NCBI GenBank assembly: GCA_012960925.1
Contig: DUAG01000030.1
Location: forward strand, 1-40,000
Source: Candidatus Manganitrophaceae bacterium
GTDB lineage: Bacteria; Nitrospirota; Nitrospiria; SBBL01; JAADHI01
Length of the DNA stretch: 40,000 bases
Direction: 5' to 3'
How positions within the stretch are numbered: the first letter of the stretch is position 1; the number at the start of each line of letters is the position of its first letter. Under the pieces are notes generated by a model, which was given only the letters and a program-made list of their open reading frames with translations, ran no database searches and was not told the DNA's origin. Positions 1-8,832 of this stretch are shown here, piece after piece. A program made the translations under genes and the position numbers.

Positions 1-102
1 TCTGTAAATCTTGATCTCTTCATCGTAGATTCTCCTCCTAAATTACTATATTGGAAAATTCTACTTCTGAGCACCTTTATATTTAGGGAGGATTACCCAA
101 CA
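1..102 (-). mobile_element. Left end of a probable IS3-family insertion sequence (partial)
   Basis: On the minus strand an ATG at 23-21 opens a reading frame that runs off the window as M-K-R-S-R-F-T. It is preceded by a strong ribosome binding site (GGAGGAG, within 31-40). From memory, many IS3-family OrfA transposases begin with this kind of peptide (MKRSRFTEEQ and similar). The sequence upstream begins near 102 with TGTTGGGTAATCC, compatible with the TG start of an IS3 terminal repeat, and the neighbouring comEC frame breaks off exactly there. The element boundary and family are inference, because only seven codons are visible. Confidence 0.4.
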
Positions 103-1304
103 TCTTCGGCTTCTTCATTCAAGGGAGGAGGGAAGGCCTCCTCCCACCACGACATCACGAGAAGAATCGAAAGAACCGCCATAAAAGAAAGCTGGAAGGA
201 AAGTTCAAAAAGGGCCTGCGGTTGAAAAAGAAGAATCAAGAGGGCGGCCAAAGAAAGAGAATTTTTCGTGTCACCGCTTCGGCCAATCCAGATCGAAAAA
301 AGATAGATCAGGATCATCATCAACGCGCGCAAGGTCCCAATTCTACCCCCGGCCAGAAAGGCATACACGCTCACCGCCACCCCGGTTAGCAAGGCGGCCC
401 ACTGTGTGGGGATCTTCCAGAGAGAGATACGAAGAAGGATCGGCTCCGGCAGCCGAAGGATCAGCCATCGGGTCAGTCCGAAGACCAGGAGAGAAACAAA
501 AGCAAGGTGCGAACCCGACACCGCAAGGATATGTGCAGTTCCCGACTCGGAGAAGGCCTCACGCACCGGGTCACTCAGATAACCGGTCTCTCCGATCACC
601 AGCGCCATGAGGAGGCCCGCCGGCGGGCCTTTCAAGGATCGAAGGATGCGTATTCGGATCTCTTCTCTCCATCCATAGAGTATCTTCAGAACCCCGAGTC
701 CTCCCTCACCCACCTTTCGGATCTGGTCATGCTTGGGGAGCGTTGCACTCCCCCGCCAGCCTCCCCGTTCCCGATAATCCGCGTACTGAAAAGCGCCGGG
801 GTTTTGAAACTGCCTCGGCGGTCGCAACCGAACGGCCATCTCAAGCTGATCTCCATATTCAAACGGGATTTCTTTCTGATAGATCGTCAATTGAAATTTC
901 CCTTTGACGGGACTGAAACCCTTCTCAGAGACAACCGCGATGGCCTTCATTCTCAAAACCACAGCCTTCGGACGATGTTGTGGCGGCCCATCGATTTCGG
1001 AAATAAGACGAACCGGGCCCTGATCAAGATACCATCTCAGATCTTCAGGGGAATAAGACGTCGATGCCGTTTGATACAGGACAAACCCGAGTAGACCCAC
1101 AAAACAAAGTGAGAGAGACAAGAGGCGGCCCTTCCTGAAAAGGGTTTCCCAGAAAAGGAAGGAAAGAAACAGGATGGAGAGTGTTACAGGAAAATAGGAG
1201 AAGACTTCTCCAAAGAAAAGACCGCACAGCAGGGCGATCGTGATCGCGACCAAGGGCCTTTTTCCCATCAATCGCGCATGCTCAACTTTCTCTCTTCTTT
1301 TCAC
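93..1304 (-). pseudogene. comEC: ComEC/Rec2 DNA-uptake channel, C-terminally truncated
   Basis: The 403-residue product has N-terminal membrane helices, a soluble OB-like domain (about residues 80-190) and the start of the Competence membrane domain, with the motif SGTAHILAVSGSHLAF near residue 255 and RALMMILIYL further on. ComEC forms the inner-membrane channel for transforming DNA. Full-length homologues are usually 650-800 residues with more helices and a C-terminal metallo-beta-lactamase-like domain. Here the frame stops shortly after FELSFQLSFMAV, next to a probable insertion sequence. The first codon is GTG (1304); an ATG at 1268 is an alternative. Most likely a disrupted gene; a deliberately short form cannot be excluded. 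Confidence 0.75.
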
Positions 1305-1408
1305 CTATCGCAGGGGAATGAAGGGAAAGAGATGAAGGTATGGAGCGTTCAATCATATCGCCGCCATGGAGGACCATTCGCAGTTGTGAATAGTGAGGTA
1401 TAAAAAGG

Positions 1409-1555
1409 CTAGTTCTGCACCTGAAAATAGGCCGCGACCACCATGGCGATGATCATCCCCAAAAATAGAACAAAGACGCAACCACAGCCCCATCGGTTGG
1501 TCGTCACAACACTCTCTTCAATTGCAGTCTTTTTTGACTTCTTTCGCTTGATCAA
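1409..1555 (-). CDS. Possible small single-pass membrane protein (48 aa)
   Basis: A minus-strand frame from a TTG at 1555 to TAG at 1409 encodes a basic N-terminus (MIKRKKSKKT), a WGCGC stretch and one hydrophobic helix (VFVLFLGMIIAMVVAAYF), ending in QVQN. The frame stays open upstream to overlap the end of the PDZ gene but has no ATG or GTG, and the Shine-Dalgarno sequence before the TTG is weak. The basic patch followed by a transmembrane helix is typical of a real small membrane protein. I recognise no family, and the start is unproven. Confidence 0.35.
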   Translation of the reverse strand: MIKRKKSKKTAIEESVVTTNRWGCGCVFVLFLGMIIAMVVAAYFQVQN

Positions 1556-1602
1556 ATTGGTCTCAGATCCTGACGACGTATCGTTGCCTTGAAAAGTATC
1601 AC

Positions 1603-1965
1603 CTAGATCGCCTCCCTGGGGGGAGAACCCAGCAACACCTTAAGCTTAAGCCTCCGCTGATTTCGGATAAGGGTCAACTCAACCTGATCACCCGGTACCT
1701 TCCGTGACATCTCACGAACAAGGTCTGCCGCCTCGGATAGTTTTTCTCCATCGAAAGAAATGATCACGTCTCCCTGTTCGATACCTCCCTCTTTTGCCGG
1801 GCTTCCGAATTGGACACTGGCAACAAAAACGCCCTTTTGATCTCGAATACCAAGCCGGGCAGCCATCTGCGGCGTAAGGTCTTGTATGCTTACTCCCAGC
1901 CACGCACTTGAGGGGAACTGTACGACCATCCATCCAAGAAGAAGAAACAGGGAAAACCGACGCAT
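1603..1965 (-). CDS. Exported single PDZ-domain protein
   Basis: The product is about 120 residues: a signal peptide (MRRFSLFLLLGWMVVQFPSSAW) followed by one PDZ domain of the HtrA/DegP type, visible as LGVSIQDLTPQMAARLGI, GVFVASVQFGSPAKEGGIEQGDVI and VELTLIRNQRRLKLKV. There is no protease domain, so it probably binds exposed C-termini or acts as an adaptor in the periplasm. The ATG at 1965 has GAGG eight bases upstream and is preferred over the in-frame GTG at 1974. It lies downstream of the FKBP gene in the same direction. Precise role unknown. Confidence 0.75.
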   Translation of the reverse strand: MRRFSLFLLLGWMVVQFPSSAWLGVSIQDLTPQMAARLGIRDQKGVFVASVQFGSPAKEGGIEQGDVIISFDGEKLSEAADLVREMSRKVPGDQVELTLIRNQRRLKLKVLLGSPPREAI

Positions 1966-2073
1966 GTCAGCCACCTCAAATCAAAGACCAACGGCAACGA
2001 TCCGTGTTTATCGTCCGAAGGGGATAAGATGCCGCATGTTCAATCATGCTCACTTCGGGAAAGAAGCGCCTGA

Positions 2074-2514
2074 TTATTTCAGGTTGAGAAGCTCTACTTC
2101 AAACACCAGAGTCGCATCAGGAGGGATGCTACGTCCAGCGCCCCTTCGGCCATAGGCGAGGTCAGGCGGAATGATCAGCTTCCTCTTTCCGCCGACCCGC
2201 ATCGTCATAACGCCTTCGTCCCAACCCCGGATCACCTGACCAACCCCAACCTGAAACTCAAAAGGCTCGCCCCGATCGACAGAACTGTCAAACTTGTCTC
2301 CATTCTTGAGCCAGCCGGTATAGTGGACAAGTACCCGCTGCCCCTTCTTCGGATGCGCCCCTTTCCCCACTACCAGATCAATATATTCCAACCCAGATGC
2401 GGTCTTTTCAAGCTTATCCGCTTCTCCCTTACTCGAAGAGGGGGAACTTAAAAAAAGGAGGCCCATCGATACAAGAACGACTGAAATAATAATGATGATG
2501 CCTTTGCGACGCAT
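2074..2514 (-). CDS. FKBP-type peptidyl-prolyl cis-trans isomerase, exported or membrane-anchored
   Basis: The 146-residue product starts with a hydrophobic segment ([18 protein letters not shown]), a signal peptide or anchor, and continues with a single FKBP domain from about residue 40. Diagnostic pieces are [37 protein letters not shown] and [16 protein letters not shown]. FKBPs catalyse proline isomerisation and assist folding, here most likely in the periplasm. It starts only 23 bases after the CCA of tRNA-Leu, so it is probably co-transcribed from the tRNA promoter at 2662-2690. Family assignment is secure; substrate unknown. Confidence 0.92.
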   Translation of the reverse strand: MRRKGIIIIISVVLVSMGLLFLSSPSSSKGEADKLEKTASGLEYIDLVVGKGAHPKKGQRVLVHYTGWLKNGDKFDSSVDRGEPFEFQVGVGQVIRGWDEGVMTMRVGGKRKLIIPPDLAYGRRGAGRSIPPDATLVFEVELLNLK

Positions 2515-2537
2515 TTTCTGATCTCCTCATTGTTCGC

Positions 2538-2624
2538 TGGTGCCGAAGGGGGGACTCGAACCCCCACGGGGTCACCCCCACTAGACCCTGAACCTAGCGT
2601 GTCTACCAATTTCACCACTTCGGC
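2538..2624 (-). tRNA. tRNA-Leu (anticodon CAG)
   Basis: The minus strand folds as a class II tRNA: acceptor GCCGAAG paired with the 3' CTTCGGC side, a D arm with GGTAGAC, an anticodon loop TTCAGGG giving anticodon CAG, a long variable arm (GTGGGGGTGACCCC) and the T loop GTTCGAGTC. The 3' CCA is encoded in the DNA. It reads CTG leucine codons. A consensus promoter lies just upstream. Confidence 0.96.
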
Positions 2625-2661
2625 AACTGGACACCTGTCCGACAGGCTCTCGGAGCCTGTT

Positions 2662-2690
2662 TTTATAACAGATCAGCCCTGGACCGTCAA
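2662..2690 (-). promoter_or_regulatory. Sigma70-type promoter for tRNA-Leu and the FKBP gene
   Basis: On the minus strand TTGACG (2690-2685) and TATAAA (2667-2662) are separated by exactly 17 bases and point at the tRNA-Leu gene. A hairpin (ACAGGCTC/GAGCCTGT, about 2642-2660) lies in the transcribed leader between promoter and tRNA. Confidence 0.8.
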
Positions 2691-2726
2691 GTTTCTCCGC
2701 ATGCCCTCATTCCGCGATTGATGGTC

Positions 2727-2768
2727 AAAAAAATGGCCCTGAGGGAGGATGTATCCTACCTCAGGGCC
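2727..2768 (-). terminator. Rho-independent terminator of rnpB
   Basis: A perfect ten-base-pair stem (GGCCCTGAGG at 2735-2744 with CCTCAGGGCC at 2759-2768) has an additional inner stem (AGGAT/ATCCT) and is followed on the minus strand by seven T residues (2733-2727). It lies directly after the RNase P RNA gene. Confidence 0.93.
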
Positions 2769-2769
2769 A

Positions 2770-3230
2770 GCCAAAGTTGCCCATAAGCCGAGTTCTGTTC
2801 TCCAGCGAAACCGGAGTGATGATCATTTCTCTGGACCGGATGTTGCCACCCGGTTCTAGCGACCTAACCCGAACACCTTGGACGGGCCGCCCTTCGTCAT
2901 GCCAGGACAATGGCTCCGCGAGAACCCTTGCTTCGCGAGAACCGTTCATGAATCGCCCTGCAAACACGTGTTCCTATTTGGTCTTGCTCCAGGTGGGGTT
3001 TACCGTGCCTCCGATGTCACCACCGAAGCGGTGAGCTCTTACCTCGCCGTTTCACCCTTACCGACCCCGACCTCTCGTTTAAGCGATTGGACTTGGCAGG
3101 CGGTTTATTTTCTGTGGCACTTTCCTTAGGGTCACCCCCAGTCGCCGTTAGCGACCACCCTGCCCTGTGGAGCTCGGACTTTCCTCACCCCGCCATACAG
3201 CGAAGCGCGATCACCTGAGCAACTTCAGTC
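2770..3230 (-). ncRNA. rnpB: RNase P RNA (class A)
   Basis: The minus strand carries the universal RNase P RNA blocks: GAGGAAAGTCCGAGCTCC near the 5' side, GGGTGAAACGGCGAGGTAAGAGCTCACCGC in the middle region, and ACAGAACTCGGCTTATGGGC at the 3' side. The P1 helix can be read as AAGTTGC (about 3225-3219) pairing with GCAACTT (about 2780-2774), which fixes the ends to within a few bases. The RNA is the catalytic subunit that removes tRNA 5' leaders. It has its own promoter and terminator. Length of about 460 nt is longer than the roughly 380-400 nt of E. coli. Confidence 0.96.
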
Positions 3231-3236
3231 ATTTAT

Positions 3237-3265
3237 ATTTTATTCTTTTCTACCGCGCTTGTCGA
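3237..3265 (-). promoter_or_regulatory. Promoter of rnpB
   Basis: The minus strand shows TCGACA (3265-3260), a 17-base spacer and TAAAAT (3242-3237). Transcription would begin about seven bases later, near 3230, matching the 5' end inferred from the P1 helix. The promoter sits just after the stop codon of the zinc-ribbon gene. Confidence 0.75.
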
Positions 3266-3270
3266 CCGCT

Positions 3271-3990
3271 TCATTGGGCATTGGCGTAGAGCATCCGATG
3301 ACAATAAGAGCAGGTGATAATTTTTTCCTCTTTCTTGACTTCGGCAACAAGTTGAGGCGGCAGGCTGAAGTGGCATCCGCCGCAGATATTTCCCTTCACG
3401 GGAGAAACAGCCAGCCCTCTCCGGCTGGAATACAAGCGCTTGTAATCTTCAAGTAGGTTCTTATCAATTTGTCCCGCCAAGGAATCCCATTCCCCCTCCA
3501 GACGCTTCGCGCTTTCCGAAACCTGGTGAATACCGCTCTCAAGCTTTTTCTTCTCAGAATTGAATTTTTTCTCTTCAACCTCCATGGCGGCCTTTTTAAG
3601 GTCAAGGACTTTCTTCCTCTCATCACCCTCTTCCATAATATTCAAGAGCTGTTCTTCAATGTTATCCTTGTCTTTCTCAGCAGTTGTAATCTCCTGCAGA
3701 TGAGCATGGTATTCCTTATTGGTCTTCAGGTCCGTCAAGCGGCTCTTCAGCTTCGGGATTCTTTCTTCTGCAACCTGGAGTTCAATTTCTTTGTCTTTTC
3801 TCACTTTATTGACCCGTTCGAGCAGGGCCTTTAATTCCGCGCAGGCTGCCCTTGCTTCGAGGAGCGGTTGTTCCGCTTCCTTCAGTTTCTCCGGAAAGTG
3901 ATCCTGCTCGTTCTTTTGCTGGCTCCGGTTGAGGTCCATTTTCTGGATCTGAACCAGGAGTGAAATCTGCGCTTTCAAATTGTTCTCCAT
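3271..3990 (-). CDS. Coiled-coil protein with C-terminal C4 zinc ribbon (COG1579/DUF164 family)
   Basis: The 239-residue product is mostly a long charged coiled coil (about residues 1-190), followed by a zinc ribbon with CGGCHFSLPP and CSYCHRML providing the paired cysteines. This matches the CT398-like/zf-RING_7 family, often found near rpoD or Nif3-like genes in bacteria. The family is thought to bind nucleic acid or protein partners, but its role is not settled. The gene lies between tRNA-Ile(CAT) and rnpB in the same orientation. Length and architecture look intact. Confidence 0.88.
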   Translation of the reverse strand: MENNLKAQISLLVQIQKMDLNRSQQKNEQDHFPEKLKEAEQPLLEARAACAELKALLERVNKVRKDKEIELQVAEERIPKLKSRLTDLKTNKEYHAHLQEITTAEKDKDNIEEQLLNIMEEGDERKKVLDLKKAAMEVEEKKFNSEKKKLESGIHQVSESAKRLEGEWDSLAGQIDKNLLEDYKRLYSSRRGLAVSPVKGNICGGCHFSLPPQLVAEVKKEEKIITCSYCHRMLYANAQ

Positions 3991-4021
3991 ATCACGGTCG
4001 CTTACAATAAACTCCCAGGGG

Positions 4022-4095
4022 TGGGCCCACCAGGACTTGAACCTGGGACCAACCGGTTATGAGCCGGTGGCTCTAACCAACTGAGCTATGGGCCC
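4022..4095 (-). tRNA. tRNA with CAT anticodon, probably tRNA-Ile2 (lysidine-modified)
   Basis: The minus strand folds as a class I tRNA: acceptor GGGCCCA/TGGGCCC, D arm AGCTCAGTTGGTTAGAGC, anticodon loop CTCATAA (anticodon CAT), T loop GGTTCAAGTCC. The GGCTCATAACC anticodon arm and the following GGTC resemble Bacillus and E. coli tRNA-Ile2 more than elongator tRNA-Met, so TilS-modified Ile(AUA) decoding is likely (inference). The DNA continues CCC rather than CCA, so CCA must be added after transcription. It ends just below the rpoD stop codon. Confidence 0.9.
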
Positions 4096-4100
4096 GATCC

Positions 4101-5909
4101 CTACGCACTTTCGACAAAACTCTTTAAGCGCTTACTTCGGCTGGGATGGCGTAACTTTCTAAGGGCTTTGGCTTCAATCTGACGAATCCTTTCCCGCGTC
4201 ACATCAAAATCCTGGCCAACCTCCTCAAGGGTGTGGTCCGTTGATTCTCCAATCCCAAAACGTTTCCGCAATACCTTCTCCTCACGGGGGGTCAGCGTAT
4301 GAAGAACCCCATTAATCTGCCGTTGCAGGTCGTAACGGATGGCCGCGTCAATCGGAGAAATCACTTTTTTGTCCTCAATAAAATCACCCAAATGAGAATC
4401 CTCTTCCTCTCCGATTGGGGTCTCGAGAGAGATCGGTTCCTTGGCAATCTTTAGAATCTTCCTCACCTTTTCGAGCGGGAGTTCCATCTTCTCAGCAATC
4501 TCACCAGGAGACGGTTCTCTTCCTAACTCCTGCACCAATTGCCGGGTTGTTCTAATCAGCTTATTGATGGTTTCAATCATATGGACAGGGATTCGGATCG
4601 TCCGCGCCTGGTCTGCAATTGCCCGGGTAATGGCCTGACGTATCCACCAGGTTGCATAAGTGGAAAACTTATACCCCCGCTTATACTCAAACTTGTCCAC
4701 TGCTTTCATTAATCCAATGTTTCCTTCCTGGATCAGGTCAAGAAACTGAAGTCCCCGATTCGTATATTTCTTGGCAATGCTGACCACAAGGCGGAGATTG
4801 GCTTCGACCAGTTCGCTCTTGGCCAGTTTTACCTTGTGCTCCGTGTGGGTAAGGTGTCGGATAGATTCGACCAAGTGCCCTGATGGGATCATGGCGTACT
4901 CTTCGACTTTACGGATCTCCTTTCGCGCCTCACGATACGTCTTTTCCATCTTCAGAATCTGTTCTTGTTTCATGCCAAGCTTCCGCTCCGCGGCACGCAT
5001 TTCTCTTCGTCCTTTTTTGACCTTAGTAAAGAAGGGACTCAGTGTCTCCCCTCCGCCGCACTTTCGCTTACAAAATGCAATCTCGCGCCGTGATTTGTTC
5101 ACAGTATCCGCCAGCAGACGAAGCTCCTCAATGACATGATCCATCACATGCGGATGGAGGTTCAGGGCTTCGATCTTTTCAATAAGTTTTGTCCTTGTTT
5201 TTTCAAACATCTCCACGGCCAAGTCCCTGGCTTTCTGGCTTCTTCCCGGCCGCCTTGCCGTCTCGAGTGCTTTATAATATTCCCGACGTCGGACCTTGAT
5301 CCGCGCCATTATTTGAAGGGTTTTTTTCTTCATTTCTTCCCTGTCCTGCTCAATGACCTCAAACTCATCTTCAGGAATGACAATAAGGTCTCCGAGGGAA
5401 GCCTCCTCAGAATGCAAACGGTCACCCAGAGAGATCACCTCCTGAATGGCCAAAGGAAGACCAAAGACAATGGCCAGAATGTCCTCTTTTCCTTTTTCAA
5501 TCCGCTTCGCAATCTCAATCTCACCCTCTCGTGAAAGGAGGGGAACCGTACCAATCTCCCTTAAGTAAAGTCGCACCGGGTCGTCTGTTCGGCTGACAAC
5601 ACCCGGCGTTAAATCGATCTCCTTCTCCTTATCTTCATCCGCCGACTCTTTGTCTCTCGCTTCAACTTCATCGACACTGTCTATCCCGCCTTCAGAACCT
5701 GCAGGCATCCTCTGCGAAGGACCCGCCTCTTCCTGATCAATCACTTCAATATCCATTTCCCCAAACATGATCATAATGCGATCCAGCTGTTCAGAAGAGA
5801 GGACATCACTTGGCAGTGTATTATTTATTTCCTCATAAGTCAGGAATCCCTTCTCTTTCCCCAAAGTGATCAACTGTTTCACTTCTTCTATCTTTTCTTC
5901 TTTCGCCAT
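4101..5909 (-). CDS. rpoD: Primary RNA polymerase sigma factor (sigma70/RpoD)
   Basis: The product (602 residues from the ATG at 5909) contains region 1.1 ([19 protein letters not shown]), an acidic linker, region 1.2 ([22 protein letters not shown]), the non-conserved insert, region 2 ([50 protein letters not shown]), region 3 and region 4 ([16 protein letters not shown] with [17 protein letters not shown]). It is the housekeeping sigma factor. The ATG at 5909 is preceded by GGAGAACCT and matches the expected N-terminus, so it is preferred over the ATG at 5933. It follows dnaG closely, giving the yqeY-dnaG-rpoD order. Very secure. Confidence 0.98.
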   Translation of the reverse strand: MAKEEKIEEVKQLITLGKEKGFLTYEEINNTLPSDVLSSEQLDRIMIMFGEMDIEVIDQEEAGPSQRMPAGSEGGIDSVDEVEARDKESADEDKEKEIDLTPGVVSRTDDPVRLYLREIGTVPLLSREGEIEIAKRIEKGKEDILAIVFGLPLAIQEVISLGDRLHSEEASLGDLIVIPEDEFEVIEQDREEMKKKTLQIMARIKVRRREYYKALETARRPGRSQKARDLAVEMFEKTRTKLIEKIEALNLHPHVMDHVIEELRLLADTVNKSRREIAFCKRKCGGGETLSPFFTKVKKGRREMRAAERKLGMKQEQILKMEKTYREARKEIRKVEEYAMIPSGHLVESIRHLTHTEHKVKLAKSELVEANLRLVVSIAKKYTNRGLQFLDLIQEGNIGLMKAVDKFEYKRGYKFSTYATWWIRQAITRAIADQARTIRIPVHMIETINKLIRTTRQLVQELGREPSPGEIAEKMELPLEKVRKILKIAKEPISLETPIGEEEDSHLGDFIEDKKVISPIDAAIRYDLQRQINGVLHTLTPREEKVLRKRFGIGESTDHTLEEVGQDFDVTRERIRQIEAKALRKLRHPSRSKRLKSFVESA

Positions 5910-5934
5910 AGGTTCTCCATCCACCCCTTTCATG

Positions 5935-7761
5935 TCAATGTGAAAGGGTTAAGTGACTTTGTTCTTTTTTCAAATCAAGAGCTTTTCTTTGCAGAGACGC
6001 AACGGTGGTGATGTCTCCTCCTTGTTCGGCCTGCCTAATGCGTTTCTGTATCTCATCTCTTTCGCCCTGAAGCCTTTTGGAAAGTAAGTCGCTGATGCAA
6101 TCTTCACCGGTCCGTTTTATATCGTCATACTGTATTTCTTCGATGAGCAGACCACTGTAAAGTGTCCGCGCCCTCTCATTCATCTGATTAACATCAATAT
6201 CGCCAGGGAAATGCCACCGAAATTGACCGGCATCCCAATACAGACTCAGGATCTCCCGAATCCTCTCATCTGTAAAGTCTTCCGTGAGAAGCTTCCCGTC
6301 GAGTGCTGAGGGCTCAAGATCTCCACGAAGGAGTAAATGTGTAAGCATCTTTTCTGCCAGAGGCGGAGGTTGCTCCTGCACCGTAGAAGACTCGAATGGG
6401 GAGGCATCCTGCACCCGCTTTCTCAGACCGATGCCACCCACGACATCCGATCTGTTTGAAAAATCTTTCCGGAGGGCATTTTCCTGAATCCCCAATTCTT
6501 CAGAGAGCCTCTTCAGATAGTGGCTCTGTTCAATATGGCTTTTTAAGCCGCGAATCAGGGGAAAGATCTCCTTCGTTATTTTCTTTTTGTCCTCAATGGA
6601 CTTTAAGGGAGGTTCCCCGACCAAGCTGGAAATAGAAAAATCGATCAAGGTCTCAGCTTCCTCAACTTTTTGAAGGAAGGCCTCCTTCCCATACTTCTGA
6701 ATAAATAAATCGGGATCTTGCCCGGGGGGCAGGGATACAACCGATGCGGGAATACCTTTTTCAATAAAGAGCGGTGCCGCACGCAATGCGGCCCGGATTC
6801 CGGCGGCATCCGGATCAAAATTTAGGACCACTTTCTCGGCCACACGGCGGATGATGTGGAGATGATCCGGCGTAATGGCCGTCCCAAGCGTCGCGGCGAC
6901 ATTCGGTACACCTGCTTGATGCGCCTGAATGGCGTCAAGATATCCCTCGACAATAATCAAGGAATGGATTCCTTTTGCTTTCGCTTTGTTGATGGCGAAG
7001 AGATGTTTTCTCTTTGTGAACACAGAGGTTTCTGGCGTATTGAGGTACTTCGGCAGAGAATCATCGAGCACCCGCCCCCCAAAACCAGCCACTTTCCCCT
7101 GGAGCGTCTGAATTGGAAAAAGGATGCGGTTTCTAAAACGATCGAAAAGACTGCGCCTCCCGGAGGAAGACGAGACAGATCTCGACTTCTTTGACACCAG
7201 GCCCGACTTTTCCAGGAGCCGTTCCGGGAACTTCCCCCTGAAAGCCTTTAAGAGATAATCATACCCCGGCAATGCGAATCCAATCGAAAAGACCTTCATC
7301 GTCTCGACTGTAATCCCTCTTCCCTTCAGATAGGCCAGGGCCTGCTTCCCTTCAGGTTTGTGCATGAGATTATCATGAAAATAGGCCGCGGCGGCTTCAT
7401 TGAGTCGATAGATCTCCTCCGCCTCCTTTTTTGCTGGATTTTCCGGGCGCGTCCCACCCTTTTCGGGGAGCGTAACACCCGCCTTCTCCGCCAGTTTCTC
7501 AAGGGCCTCCGGAAAAGAAACCCCTTCAATCTTCATCAGGAACTGAAAAACATTTCCGCCGACGCCACATCCGAAGCAGTGAAAGATTTGCTTGCCGGGG
7601 CTTACGGTAAAAGAGGGTGTTTTTTCCTGGTGAAAAGGGCAAAGACCGGTATAATTTTGGCCCGCCTTCTTTAAAGACAAATAATCCGAGACCACTGCAA
7701 TCAGGTCATTCCGATCCCTGACCGTTTCAAGTACTTGATCAGAGAAATGATTTGGACTCAA
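5935..7761 (-). CDS. dnaG: DNA primase
   Basis: The product has an N-terminal CHC2 zinc-binding domain ([11 protein letters not shown] and HCFGCG), the primase core with a Toprim fold ([15 protein letters not shown] and FDPDAAG) and a C-terminal DnaB-binding region. It synthesises RNA primers for replication. The frame is open to a TTG at 7833, but the TTG at 7761 has GAGGGG nine bases upstream and gives the usual short lead ([19 protein letters not shown]) before the zinc domain, so I prefer it; no ATG is available in the right place. FDPD replaces the common FDGD of the Toprim motif, a variant seen in other lineages. Confidence 0.96.
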   Translation of the reverse strand: MSPNHFSDQVLETVRDRNDLIAVVSDYLSLKKAGQNYTGLCPFHQEKTPSFTVSPGKQIFHCFGCGVGGNVFQFLMKIEGVSFPEALEKLAEKAGVTLPEKGGTRPENPAKKEAEEIYRLNEAAAAYFHDNLMHKPEGKQALAYLKGRGITVETMKVFSIGFALPGYDYLLKAFRGKFPERLLEKSGLVSKKSRSVSSSSGRRSLFDRFRNRILFPIQTLQGKVAGFGGRVLDDSLPKYLNTPETSVFTKRKHLFAINKAKAKGIHSLIIVEGYLDAIQAHQAGVPNVAATLGTAITPDHLHIIRRVAEKVVLNFDPDAAGIRAALRAAPLFIEKGIPASVVSLPPGQDPDLFIQKYGKEAFLQKVEEAETLIDFSISSLVGEPPLKSIEDKKKITKEIFPLIRGLKSHIEQSHYLKRLSEELGIQENALRKDFSNRSDVVGGIGLRKRVQDASPFESSTVQEQPPPLAEKMLTHLLLRGDLEPSALDGKLLTEDFTDERIREILSLYWDAGQFRWHFPGDIDVNQMNERARTLYSGLLIEEIQYDDIKRTGEDCISDLLSKRLQGERDEIQKRIRQAEQGGDITTVASLQRKALDLKKEQSHLTLSH

Positions 7762-7847
7762 AGGGATGGACCCCTCTTTAATGAAATAAACAGCGGTAAC
7801 GATTCTGCCTGACTCGTTACCAGAAAAGAACAAAAACCGCTTCAGCC

Positions 7848-8306
7848 CTACTTTGGTTCCAGACAGGCCTGAACCATCTTCCGGACGATGGTCCCCTCGG
7901 CCCGGCCGAGTAATCCCGGCATCACACGCTTCATGACCAGACCCATCTGCTTCATCCCTTTAGCACCAGAGGCCACAATGGCTTCTTCTACTCTTGTACG
8001 GAGTTCCTCTTCAGAAAGAGGCTTAGGGAGAAAAGACTGCAAGATGCTTAATTCTTTGTTTTCTTTTTGGACAAGATCTTCTCGTCCTCCCTTAGAAAAC
8101 ATTTCAATCGCTTCCCTGCACTGTTTAACCGCAGTAGAAACGATCTTGAGGACTTCTTCTTCCGTGAGAGTTTGCCCCTTGCCTTTCTCGATCTCTTTGT
8201 TCTTCAACGTTGCACGCAGAAGACGAATGACACCCACACGGTCGGTGTCACCGGCCCGCATGCCCGCCTTCATCTCTTCCACAAATCGCTCTTGAAGCCC
8301 CACCAT
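7848..8306 (-). CDS. yqeY: GatB/YqeY domain protein
   Basis: The product of about 152 residues matches the YqeY family: LQERFVEEMKAGMRAGDTDRVGVIRLLRATLKNKEI, a helical middle part, and the C-terminal GAKGMKQMGLVMKRVMPGLLGRAEG related to the tail domain of GatB. YqeY proteins may bind tRNA or amidotransferase complexes, but the role is not firmly known. The gene heads the yqeY-dnaG-rpoD unit, a common arrangement. The start is uncertain: ATG at 8306 follows GGTGGAGGG directly, and the GTG next to it (8303) is also possible. Ribosomal protein S21, often upstream of yqeY, is absent here. Confidence 0.9.
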   Translation of the reverse strand: MVGLQERFVEEMKAGMRAGDTDRVGVIRLLRATLKNKEIEKGKGQTLTEEEVLKIVSTAVKQCREAIEMFSKGGREDLVQKENKELSILQSFLPKPLSEEELRTRVEEAIVASGAKGMKQMGLVMKRVMPGLLGRAEGTIVRKMVQACLEPK

Positions 8307-8360
8307 CCCTCCACCTTCGGCCACAGGAACCGAGATATACACATGCCATGGTAAACCCTC

Positions 8361-8389
8361 AAAATAACAAAAACCGATATTCTTGTCAA
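8361..8389 (-). promoter_or_regulatory. Sigma70-type promoter of the yqeY-dnaG-rpoD unit
   Basis: On the minus strand a perfect TTGACA (8389-8384) is followed after 17 bases by TATTTT (8366-8361). Predicted transcription start is near 8354, giving a leader of about 50 bases before the yqeY ATG. Confidence 0.82.
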
Positions 8390-8422
8390 CTTATTATTTT
8401 TACAAATAATTTCACTGAATAG

Positions 8423-8791
8423 TTACCCTGGCGGCCACTGGAAAGGGCGCCCGCTGAGCAAATGCACATGAAGATGGAAGACGGCCTGTCCAGCCCCTCT
8501 ACCTGAATTGATGACGGTTCGATAGCCGTCCTCCACAATTCCTTTTTCCCGGGCCAGACGGGAAACCACCGAGAAAAGATGCGCCAGGATCGCGTCATCT
8601 TTCGGCTGCATCGTAGATAAGCCCGAAATGTGCTTCCTGGGGATCACCAGGAGATGAATCGGCGCCTGCGGATTGACATCTTCAAACGCAATGGCCCGTT
8701 CGTCCTCATGAACGATTTTACTCGGGATTTTCTTCTCGATAATCCCGCAAAAAAGGCAATCCTCGGTCCCCTCCCAAACAGATTTTTCCAT
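8423..8791 (-). CDS. hinT: HIT-family (histidine triad) nucleotide-binding protein
   Basis: The 122-residue product shows the HinT pattern: CLFCGIIEKKIPSKIV at the N-terminus, AFEDVNPQAPIHLLVIPRKHI, and the histidine triad HLHVHLL with H106, H108 and H110. HinT-type proteins hydrolyse nucleoside phosphoramidates such as aminoacyl- or lysyl-AMP. The gene lies between hisIE and the yqeY promoter in the same orientation and may be the last gene of the his transcript. Length is typical. Confidence 0.92.
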   Translation of the reverse strand: MEKSVWEGTEDCLFCGIIEKKIPSKIVHEDERAIAFEDVNPQAPIHLLVIPRKHISGLSTMQPKDDAILAHLFSVVSRLAREKGIVEDGYRTVINSGRGAGQAVFHLHVHLLSGRPFQWPPG

Positions 8792-8832
8792 GCCATTTTC
8801 TCCTTCTAGACGAGAAAGATCCTACGTTGTCA

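Noticed and set aside
507..1094. 195-codon plus-strand frame opposite comEC
   Set aside because: It is a shadow of comEC, with a basic, low-order composition and no ribosome binding site or family features.
2530..3129. Several plus- and minus-strand open frames across 2530-3129
   Set aside because: The region is fully explained by tRNA-Leu, a terminator and the RNase P RNA.
5722..5933. ATG at 5933 as the rpoD start
   Set aside because: It lies three bases after the dnaG stop without a good ribosome binding site, while the ATG at 5909 has GGAG at proper spacing and gives the expected N-terminus.
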